DNA of 64,000 nucleotides from Paenibacillus oleatilyticus (lineage in GTDB: Bacteria > Bacillota > Bacilli > Paenibacillales > NBRC-103111), in the NCBI RefSeq assembly GCF_018998565.1, contig NZ_JAHNZO010000003.1:186001-250000 (forward strand), written 5' to 3'. Numbering within the stretch: the first letter of the stretch is position 1; the number at the start of each line of letters is the position of its first letter. Positions 17,201 through 24,297 of the stretch are shown piece by piece. The position numbers and the translations under genes are program-made. The notes beneath the pieces are model-generated. The model searched no databases. It was not told the origin of the DNA and saw nothing but the letters and a program-made list of their open reading frames with translations.

Positions 17201-17421
17201 AGTACGTCGGGGCCAAGCCCGCGGACATCCGCAGCGACAGCGAATCGTTCCACGATTCCGCCAACATTTCCGGATGGGCCGACGGCGCGGTACGTCAGGC
17301 GGTCAAAGCCGGAATTATCGAGGGCGACGACCAAGGCCGCTTCCGGCCGTCCGATTCGGCTTCCCGGGCCGAGGCGGCGACCATGCTGTACCGGCTGCTC
17401 AAAGCCATCTCGTTTATCTAG
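11278..17421 (+). CDS. Giant SLH-anchored surface protein with CSLREA, DUF11, He_PIG and Big_2 repeats
   Basis: This 2047-residue protein is exported and anchored to the secondary cell-wall polymer. Order: signal peptide (hydrophobic ~23-46, ending FAAT-like after ASSAFA); CSLREA-type motif NCSVAGQCSLRAAV then a right-handed beta-helix rich in Gly/Asn to about 470; three ~124-residue DUF11 repeats starting near 560, 684 and 808 (each PDLxIxKxHTGxFxQGQ); five He_PIG Ig-like repeats ~935-1370 (each LPxGTVGxAY...GNGxYxWS); three Big_2-like repeats ~1375-1630; a Ser/Gly/Pro linker; a ~220-residue juxta-anchor domain; three SLH domains ~1865-2047 (FGDLQGHWAKATIESL, FGDVKDGDWFAAAV, FHDSANISGWADGAV). 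GGAAGGG precedes the ATG. Likely adhesion or matrix role; ligand unknown. Confidence 0.92.
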   Translation: MRINALVDHAEARQTAGFVRTLAVFGGAAVLLLLLSMFAASSAFAATITVDTIADIPGNCSVAGQCSLRAAVNQSNGSGGSNTIQIPAGTYVLNSGELAIRSNVAIIGAGGDPNGNPADTVIKQTAATGNRVFNLNPDSDTGYSISLKALTVSGGQLGAGELYGGGGILGYTGGQGTVTIENCVVTGNSVSAPGHWGGGMNIAGLPGGKVVLRNTVVQGNTAVERGGGVHFEGDMNIDVLSSIIDGNIASNGLGGGMTVFPASAGGQIRIDGTTISRNQANGTIDPQAGGGGLYLSAPSSITNTTISGNTAKGKGGGLYVASKGNITLTHATLFSNNADQGGGGLYVQDGNPKLQNTLAAGNSKAGSAASDLEARTGQNVVAGIDATSSYNLIGLGGNALIQEGNGNLLGVADPGVLPLGANGGLGETNALKGSSPAIGKGSNALAAAFDQRGFPRKKNVAVDIGAYEGLPDAAIGVNGTYDVILPWDETKLSGLTASSSNQTVVPNGNVVITGSGATRTLTVSPTAGGTADIQVTANSSVSGMPRSVSTSFKLTVTGPPDLSISKTHTGDFTQGQTGAVYTIAVENGGGGDTSGTVTVKDTLPAGLTAAQLGGTGWTCDTGTLVCTRTDALAAGASYPDITLKVNVVANAPASVTNTAEVSGGGDANAANNTASDPTNIIQLPDLTIEKSHTGNFKQGQTGAAYTIIVRNAGTGTTSGTVTVADTLPVGMTVTGFAGVGWACDAGMVTCSRSDALASGDSYPPITLTVDVAANAAALLTNKVNVSGGGDVNNANNTASDPTTIIPVADLTIAKSHTGSFTQGQASAVYTITVTNSGQGTTDGSAVTVTDTLPAGLTLKGLGGNGWSCDSGTLSCTRSDALAGGNAYPPLTVTVSVDQDAPAGVTNSAVVSGGGEIHTGNNSASDATAIHPKPQIATSSLPQGTVGVAYSQALTATGGDGMYVWAVTGGALPAGVTFDAATAKLSGTPTMANSHSFTVQLTDGNGVTATKELTIQVNPVLEVSTTSVPHGAVGAAYTASLAAAGGNGVYAWSIAAGTVPGGLTLAADGTLSGTPASEGTFSFVVLVTDGNSMTASRALTLQIHPQLVIHAPVLPEGTVGTAYLQQTLSASGGNGTYTWSVASGSLPAGMMFDPATAALGGTPAADGTYSFTVQVADGNGVKATKAVTLLIRAALTVQTPELPEGTVGIAYANQEFSAAGGSGTYTWSVSGTLPAGLTFAVDPLDPKKAFVQGKPTAAGAYEFQIQVKDSNGVTVVKDLSIQVNPELTFTAAPLPEGTVGLTYAGGTLSAAGGSGTYRWSVEDGRLPDGLTLNASRGTIDGTPKESAVYTVTIQVKDGNGIAVSKVLTLKIHPPVLLGIAFEASEYAVLTGETRDTVVKATYSDSKVVRLTAGVVYTIKDTSVAVVNSSGQLTGIKSGSTVLAATYGGIKAETSILVNKSITGLAFDRPSYSLKVGEQANTVVSATYGGGRIVLSNGVIYSVKDAAIAEVDLHGVVTGKKAGTTVVSATYGEDTVQATIVVNLEVTLTGIRFTPDTYELKTGQTVPSVLIADFSDKSTTPIGRGAVYTFQTEGIARINEEGLVTALQPGTTVLTATYGGRSATAVIRVSARSDGGSGGDSDSGSSPSTGTGPAPMPTPGGITVNLRLSNGSKETINVSQDDIRTGFVRVTASDSSAYVELPSATIAKLLAMNPELSILFQTAGGLIELPLAQIDPQTLAKLLGLPADDFHVNVGIRTPDAQEREQLGEALRRMGGKELAAPADFYVRITDNKGNEVKQNVFTSYIVRTLPLNGQANAATATGVWWDPEAREYRFVPTVFETWDGKPVAKLKRQGFSVYTVLDRSVSFGDLQGHWAKATIESLASKLIVQGRKADAYEPEGRVTRAEWAALLVRSLGLNVSQEKAPFGDVKDGDWFAAAVGAAHRVKLIDGYEDGTFRPNQTVTREELAAMTTRAIKYVGAKPADIRSDSESFHDSANISGWADGAVRQAVKAGIIEGDDQGRFRPSDSASRAEAATMLYRLLKAISFI

Positions 17422-17433
17422 CAACTGAAGATC

Positions 17434-17468
17434 GACCAAGTCCGTTTGGAGCGGGCTTGGTCTTTTTT
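17434..17468 (+). terminator. Terminator of the collar/SLH operon
   Basis: GACCAAGTCCG (17434-17444) pairs with CGGGCTTGGTC (17452-17462) with one T-G pair, followed by seven T residues. Confidence 0.88.
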
Positions 17469-17587
17469 GCCTGCCGGCCATCGTCATCGGAGAAGGAATG
17501 TTATTTTTTTACCATTTAAAAAAAGGAAAAAGGCTCCTGCACGTGGAAAAAGGCTAAGATCACCTTATTTTTACCAAGGAGCATGCG

Positions 17588-19030
17588 ATGATAGCTACGA
17601 TGACAGAAGCTTATGTGGATTCCGTTGCATTAAATGCCGCCGCGATCAAGAACGGCAGGGATCTCGTCAAGAAAAACAGCTTCCCGAAGCTGTGCCGGTC
17701 AGAGGACGACACGCTTATTTTCGGGGAATGCAAAGGAAGCGGCAAAGAGCCATACCGGTGCTCCGTCGATTTCGTCAAGCCGGACAGCCCCGTATTTCGC
17801 TGCAGCTGCCCGAGCCGGCAATTTCCATGCAAGCATATTTTAGGCTTGATGTACGCCTACGTTCTCGGTAAAGAATTCCAAGTGGATGCGGTTCCTCAGG
17901 ACATCGCGGACAAACGGGACAAGGCGGAGAAACGGGAAGAGAAGAAGAAGGAAACGGCTGCCGCCGGAGAAGAAACGGCCGTCAAGCGAAAGCCGAACAA
18001 ATCGGCCTTGGCCAAGAAACGGGCCGCCCAGCTCGAAGGCATCGGTTTATTGGAAAAGCTGGTTCAACAGATCGTGCAGAACGGGCTGGCAGGTCTCGAT
18101 GCGAAAACGGCCAAGATGATGGAAGACCAAGCGAAGCAGCTTGGAAACTACTATATTCCCGGCGTTCAGGCGGCGTTTCGCGAGCTGCTCTTTATATTGC
18201 GTACGTCCGAAGACCGTGAGCGCGTGTACACGGAAGCGATGGACCGCTTAACGGTGTTGCAGTCTTTGATTAAGAAAAGCCGGGACTATTTAACGGAAAG
18301 ACAGCGAAATCCTGAGCTTCCGCCGGATACGGAAAGCGGCTTGGAAGAACGGCTTGGGCATGCCTGGCAGCTGGCCGAGCTGCGCGAGCACGGATTAGCC
18401 CGGCATCAGGCAGAGTTGGCGCAACTCACGTTCCGTTCGTATACCGATGAGGCGAGAGGCGAGTACGTCGATGAGGGCTTTTGGATGGAGCTGCAGAGTG
18501 GCGACATTTTTGCGGTGCGCAGCTACAGACCGTTCCGGGCGGCGAAGCATCTGAAGGAAGAGGATTCGTTCTTCTCGGTCGTGGCCGCGAAGGAGCTGCT
18601 CGTTTACCCGGGAGACTTGAATCCGCGAGCGCGCTGGGAGGACATGACGGTCCGCGATATGAAGCCGGAGGACTACGGGACGATCCGAAGCCATGCCCGG
18701 CGTTCATATGTTGAGGCGGTCAAGACGGTCAAAAATCAATTGAAAAACCCGCTGTCCGATAAACATCCGGTGATGCTGCTTCACTACGCCAAACTTGGCC
18801 GGATCGGGGAGGACTACGTGCTGGAGGACGAGCAGGGCAAACGGATCGTTCTCGGCGATATTCCCGCGCTGGGCCAGTCGAGCACGCAGCTGCTGCCGCT
18901 GCTCAAGCACGGCGATATGCAGGACCAAGCCATGCTGGTCATGTTCGAGCATGATTTTGCCGATGGAAGGCTGCTGGCTCAGCCGCTCGCTCTCGTGACG
19001 TCAAGCGAAATCGTCAGATTTATTTACTAA
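17588..19030 (+). CDS. SWIM zinc-finger protein, first gene of MoxR/VWA operon
   Basis: This 480-residue protein has a SWIM zinc finger at residues 72-83 (C72-x-C74-x6-C81-x-H83, in FRCSCPSRQFPCKH). A highly charged Lys/Glu linker (about 105-150, EKREEKKKETAA) and a long helical C-terminal region follow. SWIM fingers bind DNA or proteins. There is no catalytic motif. AAGGAG lies 7 bases before the ATG. The HEAT-like gene begins 16 bases after its stop, so this is the promoter-proximal gene of a five-gene operon. The function of the C-terminal two-thirds is not recognisable. Confidence 0.87.
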   Translation: MIATMTEAYVDSVALNAAAIKNGRDLVKKNSFPKLCRSEDDTLIFGECKGSGKEPYRCSVDFVKPDSPVFRCSCPSRQFPCKHILGLMYAYVLGKEFQVDAVPQDIADKRDKAEKREEKKKETAAAGEETAVKRKPNKSALAKKRAAQLEGIGLLEKLVQQIVQNGLAGLDAKTAKMMEDQAKQLGNYYIPGVQAAFRELLFILRTSEDRERVYTEAMDRLTVLQSLIKKSRDYLTERQRNPELPPDTESGLEERLGHAWQLAELREHGLARHQAELAQLTFRSYTDEARGEYVDEGFWMELQSGDIFAVRSYRPFRAAKHLKEEDSFFSVVAAKELLVYPGDLNPRARWEDMTVRDMKPEDYGTIRSHARRSYVEAVKTVKNQLKNPLSDKHPVMLLHYAKLGRIGEDYVLEDEQGKRIVLGDIPALGQSSTQLLPLLKHGDMQDQAMLVMFEHDFADGRLLAQPLALVTSSEIVRFIY

Positions 19031-19046
19031 AACAAGGAGAGAATCC

Positions 19047-20846
19047 ATGAGCTTACAGGTGCTTACCGATCTGCATCAAGAAGTGCGCCGGTTGTTTATC
19101 GCCGGCAGTTCCGTCGCCGCGGGCGACCTGCGGCTAACCCGGCTGCTGCCTCAGCTGCGCAAGCTCGGAGAGAACGCGCCGGTGTTCAACCGGCTGGCCG
19201 ATAGCGTACAGCTCGTCACGGAAGCAAAGCCCGAGCAGGCCTCCGCCAAACTGCTGGAGCTTGGCACCCTGCTGCACTCCATTCTGTATACCCAAGGACG
19301 GACCGAGGCGCAGGGGACGCTGGAAGAGGTTCAAGTGACGGATACGCGCGGCGTAACAGCTATCCCGTACCGGAAAATGAGGTCTCTCATCGATGCGTTA
19401 ACGGAACGCGGGCCCGGCCGCTTGGAAGTGATCCGCCAAGGGTACGAAGACTCGTTGTTTCAAGATTTCCGGACGCATATGCCTGCGGTCGCCGCTTTGG
19501 AAGACGGGTATGCGGAAATTGCTGAGTTTATGTACGATAAAGTTGTTCCGTCGATCGGACCGGCGGTCGTACCGATACTACATCGGCAGTTGAACCTTCA
19601 GGGAGGCAAAGGAGACGCGCGCAAGCTGTATTTGATCCATCATCTGCAGGGTCCGGTGAATGCCGAGCTGATCCTGCGGGCGGCCGGCGAAGGCGCGGCC
19701 GAAGTCCGCATCGCGGCCGTGGACATTCTCGGGGACTACCCCGAGCTGGAAGACGTCGTGCTGGAGCAGTCGTATGAGAGGAGAAAAGAAGTACGGCGGG
19801 CCGCTTTGTCAGCTTTATCCAGACTGGGGACCGGGCGGGCGGCCGACCGGTTGTTCGAAGCGCTGACGGGCAAGGACCGCGAGCTTGCGGTGGAACCGAT
19901 CCAAGCTTCTCTTCATCCTGCGTTGACCCAGCGGATACTGGACCAAGCGGAAGCGTGGCTGAATGCTTTTGACGGCAGCGCCGTGAAGACGGAAGCCGTG
20001 GAACAGCTGTCGGCGGCGGTGCAATGCCTGAAAGGAAAGAACGACGAGACGGTCCGCGTCTTTTTGGAAAAGCTGCTGTCTTCGCCTGCTTTTATGGTCA
20101 AGGAAACGTTGACCGTGCAGGAATATGCGGCAGAGCTTCTGCTTGACATGCAGCGGCCGGAAGGCTACCGGTTTGTGGAATCGCTGTACCGGCAGTGGGG
20201 CGGAAAGCACATTTCGTACAGCTTTCAAGCGGCGCTTCGCTGCTTGTCTCCGGAGGAGGTTTATGACCAGTTCGCCCCTTTGGTTCGGAACAAGCAGCAG
20301 GCCCAGGCCAAAGAGCTGCTGCGCACGCTGTACGAGTTGACCGAGCGGCTGGCTCTGACCGTGTATCGCGAGGCGGAGGAGTCGTCCGCGATTTCGTGGG
20401 ACCCCCGCTGGGTGCATTTGTTCGTGGACATCAACGAAGAAGAGCTGGTATGCCGGTTCGTTCAGGAGCGGGACACGAAAGTCGCCGACTACTTGCTGAA
20501 AAAGGTGCAGGTGGCGCCGCAACAGATGAAGCCGAGAACGATTTCGCTGTTCTTTGCCTTGTTCAAGATTGGGCATGAAGAAACCTCGGAGCTGCTGATG
20601 CAGGCGCTCGAAGCCTCGGGAGGCAGACAGTTTTATTATTTGGACCGGGACAAATTGACGTTGATGTCGCTGCTTCCCGGCAGCTATGCCGAAAGGCTGG
20701 AGAAGTTCGCGGACCTGCTGTCCTACGAAAGCGTGAAGCAGCAGGTGCTTGAAGTGGCAGAGCGGCTTAAAACGAAAACGAGCGATGAAGCGGAAATGGG
20801 TAAAGGAGCGGGATGGATCGAATGGATCAAAAGCAAAATGTATTGA
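19047..20846 (+). CDS. HEAT-repeat-like helical scaffold protein
   Basis: The 599-residue product is almost entirely alpha-helical with HEAT-type repeats, clearest at about 185-300: EGAAEVRIAAVDILGDYPEL, QSYERRKEVRRAALSALSRLG and further LxxAL-rich units. It lacks a signal peptide, membrane helices or a catalytic motif, so a scaffold or substrate-recognition role is likely. AAGGAGAG precedes the ATG. Its last 34 bases overlap the next gene (MoxR ATPase starts at 20813), indicating translational coupling. The HEAT assignment comes from repeat appearance, not from a profile search. Confidence 0.75.
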   Translation: MSLQVLTDLHQEVRRLFIAGSSVAAGDLRLTRLLPQLRKLGENAPVFNRLADSVQLVTEAKPEQASAKLLELGTLLHSILYTQGRTEAQGTLEEVQVTDTRGVTAIPYRKMRSLIDALTERGPGRLEVIRQGYEDSLFQDFRTHMPAVAALEDGYAEIAEFMYDKVVPSIGPAVVPILHRQLNLQGGKGDARKLYLIHHLQGPVNAELILRAAGEGAAEVRIAAVDILGDYPELEDVVLEQSYERRKEVRRAALSALSRLGTGRAADRLFEALTGKDRELAVEPIQASLHPALTQRILDQAEAWLNAFDGSAVKTEAVEQLSAAVQCLKGKNDETVRVFLEKLLSSPAFMVKETLTVQEYAAELLLDMQRPEGYRFVESLYRQWGGKHISYSFQAALRCLSPEEVYDQFAPLVRNKQQAQAKELLRTLYELTERLALTVYREAEESSAISWDPRWVHLFVDINEEELVCRFVQERDTKVADYLLKKVQVAPQQMKPRTISLFFALFKIGHEETSELLMQALEASGGRQFYYLDRDKLTLMSLLPGSYAERLEKFADLLSYESVKQQVLEVAERLKTKTSDEAEMGKGAGWIEWIKSKMY

Positions 20847-21913
20847 GGCTGCCTGCGGAGCGGCTGTACGCCCAGGAATTGGAAGCGTTGAAGGAAGCGG
20901 ATCAAGACCCGAAGCCGGCGGGCTGGCAGCTGTCGCCGCGCTCCGTGCTTACGTTTATTACCGGGGGCCAGGCGGGGGGCGTGAACATCACGCCTAAATA
21001 TATCGGCAACACGCGGCTGGTGGAGATTGCCGTCGCGACGCTGCTGACGGACCGGGCGTTGCTGCTGATCGGGGAGCCGGGAACGGCAAAATCGTGGCTG
21101 TCCGAGAACTTGACGGCCGCGATTCACGGCGACTCGTCTAAGGTAATTCAGGGAACGGCCGGAACGAGCGAGGAGCATGTCCGGTATTCGTGGAACTATG
21201 CGATGCTGCTGGCGCACGGCCCGTCGGACGAAGCGCTGATCAAGAGCCCGATTTATCGGGCGATGGAGGGCGGCGGCATTGCCCGTTTTGAAGAAATTTC
21301 CCGCTGCGCCTCCGAGGTGCAGGATGCGCTGATTTCCATTTTGTCGGAAAAAACGATCTCCATCCCCGAGCTGGGACGCGAAGTATCGGCGGCCAGAGGC
21401 TTCTCGATCATCGCAACGGCGAACACGCGGGACCGGGGCGTCAACGAAATGTCCGCCGCGCTCAAGCGCCGGTTCAACATTCTCGTACTGCCGTCGCCAT
21501 CCGGTCTGGAAACGGAAGTCGAGATCGTGCGCAAACGCGTCGGCGAAATTGCCGCCAACTACGAGCTGCAGGCGGCATTGCCGGAGGAAGAGGCGGTGCG
21601 CAAGATCGTTACTATTTTCCGGGAGCTGCGCGCCGGGGTAACGCTCGACAGCAAGGAGAAGCTGAAATCGCCGAGCGGCGTCATCTCGACGGCGGAAGCG
21701 ATCTCGCTTTTGACGAACAGCATGGCGCTGGCCGCCAGCTTCGGAAGCGGACGAATCCAAGAGGAGGATTTGGCTGCCGCTCTGCAAGGCGCGATTGTGA
21801 AGGATGAGGAGAAGGACCGTATTGCCTGGAAAGAATACTTGGAAAATGTGATGAAAAAGCGGGGATCGGAATGGCGGAGTCTGTACAACGCATGCCGGGA
21901 GATGAACGATTGA
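20813..21913 (+). CDS. MoxR-type AAA+ ATPase
   Basis: This 366-residue MoxR-family AAA+ ATPase probably remodels a client protein together with the VWA protein encoded three genes on. Walker A is GEPGTAKS (G87-S94, Lys93). The Walker B region reads GGGIARFEEISRCASEVQDALISIL, with Glu where most AAA+ proteins have Asp (FEE rather than xDE). Sensor 1 is SIIATANTRDRGVNEM, and the arginine-finger region is ALKRRFNILVLP. AAAGGAG precedes the ATG at 20813, which lies inside the end of the HEAT gene. The DUF5682 gene starts within its own 3' end, so the operon is tightly packed. Confidence 0.92.
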   Translation: MDRMDQKQNVLRLPAERLYAQELEALKEADQDPKPAGWQLSPRSVLTFITGGQAGGVNITPKYIGNTRLVEIAVATLLTDRALLLIGEPGTAKSWLSENLTAAIHGDSSKVIQGTAGTSEEHVRYSWNYAMLLAHGPSDEALIKSPIYRAMEGGGIARFEEISRCASEVQDALISILSEKTISIPELGREVSAARGFSIIATANTRDRGVNEMSAALKRRFNILVLPSPSGLETEVEIVRKRVGEIAANYELQAALPEEEAVRKIVTIFRELRAGVTLDSKEKLKSPSGVISTAEAISLLTNSMALAASFGSGRIQEEDLAAALQGAIVKDEEKDRIAWKEYLENVMKKRGSEWRSLYNACREMND

Positions 21914-24294
21914 GCAGTGGTGACGGGAGAGTCCATGTGTTCGGCATCCGCCATTTGTCGCCGGCGGGCGCTTATCATCTGCGAGCGTTTCTGGACGAAA
22001 TCCGGCCGCAGGTCGTGCTGGTGGAAGGGCCTTCGGACGCGGGGGATTTGATCGGGCAGATCGCTTCCCGCGGCGTCGTTCCGCCCGTTGCGATTCTTGC
22101 TTATACCGATCAGCTTCCGGTCCGTACGCTGGTATTCCCTTTGGCTTCGTATTCCCCCGAATACCAGGCGTTTCTATGGGCGGCGGAAAACGGGGTCCGC
22201 GCCGAGTTCATCGATCTTCCTTCCGATGCGGCGGTGACGCTGCAAGCGGCAAGACGTGCTAGCGCGGGTCTGGAGGAAGCGGACCCGGAGGATGCGCGCG
22301 CGGATCACTTCGATGGCGAGGGCGGTCAAACGGGCCGACAGGATGCGCTGGCCGAACGGAGAGCCTTTTACCGGCGGCAGAACGAGCTGTACGAGCAGGT
22401 TGCCGAACTGGCCGGGGAGACGGATTACGATAGCTACTGGGAGCGGTATTTCGAGCATAGCCCGAGCAAGGAAGCGTATCGTCACGCGATCGAACGGTTC
22501 TCCGCGGAAATGCGCGAACTGCTGGAGCGGGAAGAACGGGCGCATGACCCGCGGGAAGCGTCCTACAACGCGGTGCGTGAAGCTTACATGCGACGGCAGA
22601 TCCGGCAAGCGCTGGATGCCTCCGGACCGTCAGACCGCATCGTGGTCGTGACCGGGGCGCATCACGTTTCGGCGATGGACTTGGCGCTGCCTGCGATGTC
22701 GGACGAGGAGCTCCGCACGCTGCCTCGTTCGTCCACCAAGCTGACGCTGATGCCTTATTCGTACTACAAGCTGTCCGTTCAATCCGGCTATGGCGCGGGC
22801 AATCAGGCCCCGGCTTATTTCGAGCGGCTTTGGGATTGCTTGAACCGGCAGGACGCATCGAGGCTGCCGTCGCTTTACTTGTCGCAAGTGGCCACGTCCT
22901 TGAGGGAGAGCGGGACGCATCGTTCCACCGCCTCCGTCATCGAGGGGGTACGGCTGGCCGAATCGCTCGCCTCGCTGCGCGGGGGCAGCATGCCGACCTG
23001 GGGGGATTTGCGGGATGCGGCCGTCGTCTCCCTCGGGTTCGGGGACCTGGCTTCGGTGGCCGAGGCGCTGGCCCGCGCGGATATCGGCACGGCGATCGGC
23101 GCGTTGCCCGAAGGGGTCAGCCAGACGCCGATTCAAGACGATCTGAACCGGCATCTGAAGCGTCTGAAGCTGGAAAAGTATAAATCCGCCGTGGCTGCCG
23201 ATCTGGAGCTGGATTTGCGTGAGAACCGGCGGGTCAAGAGCGAAGAGGCGGCGTTTCTCGATTTGCACCGGTCCGTCTTTCTACACCGGCTTGCCCTGCT
23301 CGGCATCGATTTTGCGCGGCAGCAGCAGGTTCGGCAGGACACGGCGACCTGGGCGGAGCACTGGGTGCTCCAGTGGAGCCCCGAGGCGGAGATTCAAGCG
23401 GTGGAATCGACGCTCAAAGGGGAAACGGTGGAGCTTGCCGCCGCGTTTGTGCTGCACGAGCGGCTCGAAGGCTGCGCGGATCTCGCGGAGGCTTCCCGGA
23501 TTATCCGTCTGGCCTGCCAGTGCGGACTCCCCGAGGCGATGGAAGAAGCGAGGCTCACGCTGCAGCGGCTGGCTGTCGATGCCGGAGATTTCGCGCAGAT
23601 CGCCGCTGCTGCCAACGAGTTGTCGGTATTGATCCGCTACGGGGACATTCGCAAGGTGGATACCTCGTCGTTCGTGCCGCTGCTGCAGCAGTTGTTTTTG
23701 CGGGGGACGCTGCTCCTCGTGGACGCAGCCGTATGCAGCGATGAGGCGGCAGGCGCCATGATCACCGGCATGAACGAGATGCACCGCATCTCGCAGGAGC
23801 ACCTGGAAGAGGTGGACGACGAGCGGTGGCTTGCCGAGCTGTGGGCGCTGGCTTCCCGGGACGACCGGAACGCGAAGCTGTCCGGGTTTGCTTTTGCCAT
23901 ATTGCTGGAGCGGAATTTGATCTCCCCCGACCAGTGCGCGCAGGAAGTATCGCGGCGGCTGTCGCCGGGAATTCCGGCGGAGCTGGGCGCGGGCTGGTTC
24001 GAAGGCGTGTCGATGCGAAACCGCTATGCGCTGCTATCGCGCTCGGGGCTGTGGCAGCAGCTCGACGAATATATCGCGTCCTTGGAGGACGAGGCGTTCC
24101 TGCGTTCGCTGGTCTTTTTGCGCAGGGCATTCGGCTCGTTCGAGCCGAGGGAGAAAGCGTCGATTGCGGAAACGTTGGGCGTGCTGTGGGGCCTCGACGG
24201 GCAGGGGGCTGCGGAGCAGCTGCAGGAGCCGCTAAGCGAAGACGAAAGAGGGAAGCTGGATGAACTTAACGATTTTGATTTCGGAGATTTGTAG
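21871..24294 (+). CDS. DUF5682 protein with TraB/TIKI-like motifs
   Basis: The 807-residue protein belongs to DUF5682. Its first ~270 residues carry three motifs in the order of TraB/TIKI/GumN-type hydrolases: FGIRHLSPAG (G-x-x-H, His28), QVVLVEGPSDAGD (Glu52) and VVVTGAHHVSAM (G262-A-H-H265). The rest, ~270-807, is alpha-helical and rich in Leu, Ala and Glu. If the motifs mean what they do in TIKI proteins, this would be a metal-dependent peptidase-like enzyme; that is my inference. The start at 21871 overlaps the MoxR gene; ATG 21892 is an alternative. The VWA gene starts 3 bases after the stop. Confidence 0.82.
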   Translation: MAESVQRMPGDERLSSGDGRVHVFGIRHLSPAGAYHLRAFLDEIRPQVVLVEGPSDAGDLIGQIASRGVVPPVAILAYTDQLPVRTLVFPLASYSPEYQAFLWAAENGVRAEFIDLPSDAAVTLQAARRASAGLEEADPEDARADHFDGEGGQTGRQDALAERRAFYRRQNELYEQVAELAGETDYDSYWERYFEHSPSKEAYRHAIERFSAEMRELLEREERAHDPREASYNAVREAYMRRQIRQALDASGPSDRIVVVTGAHHVSAMDLALPAMSDEELRTLPRSSTKLTLMPYSYYKLSVQSGYGAGNQAPAYFERLWDCLNRQDASRLPSLYLSQVATSLRESGTHRSTASVIEGVRLAESLASLRGGSMPTWGDLRDAAVVSLGFGDLASVAEALARADIGTAIGALPEGVSQTPIQDDLNRHLKRLKLEKYKSAVAADLELDLRENRRVKSEEAAFLDLHRSVFLHRLALLGIDFARQQQVRQDTATWAEHWVLQWSPEAEIQAVESTLKGETVELAAAFVLHERLEGCADLAEASRIIRLACQCGLPEAMEEARLTLQRLAVDAGDFAQIAAAANELSVLIRYGDIRKVDTSSFVPLLQQLFLRGTLLLVDAAVCSDEAAGAMITGMNEMHRISQEHLEEVDDERWLAELWALASRDDRNAKLSGFAFAILLERNLISPDQCAQEVSRRLSPGIPAELGAGWFEGVSMRNRYALLSRSGLWQQLDEYIASLEDEAFLRSLVFLRRAFGSFEPREKASIAETLGVLWGLDGQGAAEQLQEPLSEDERGKLDELNDFDFGDL

Positions 24295-24297
24295 ACC

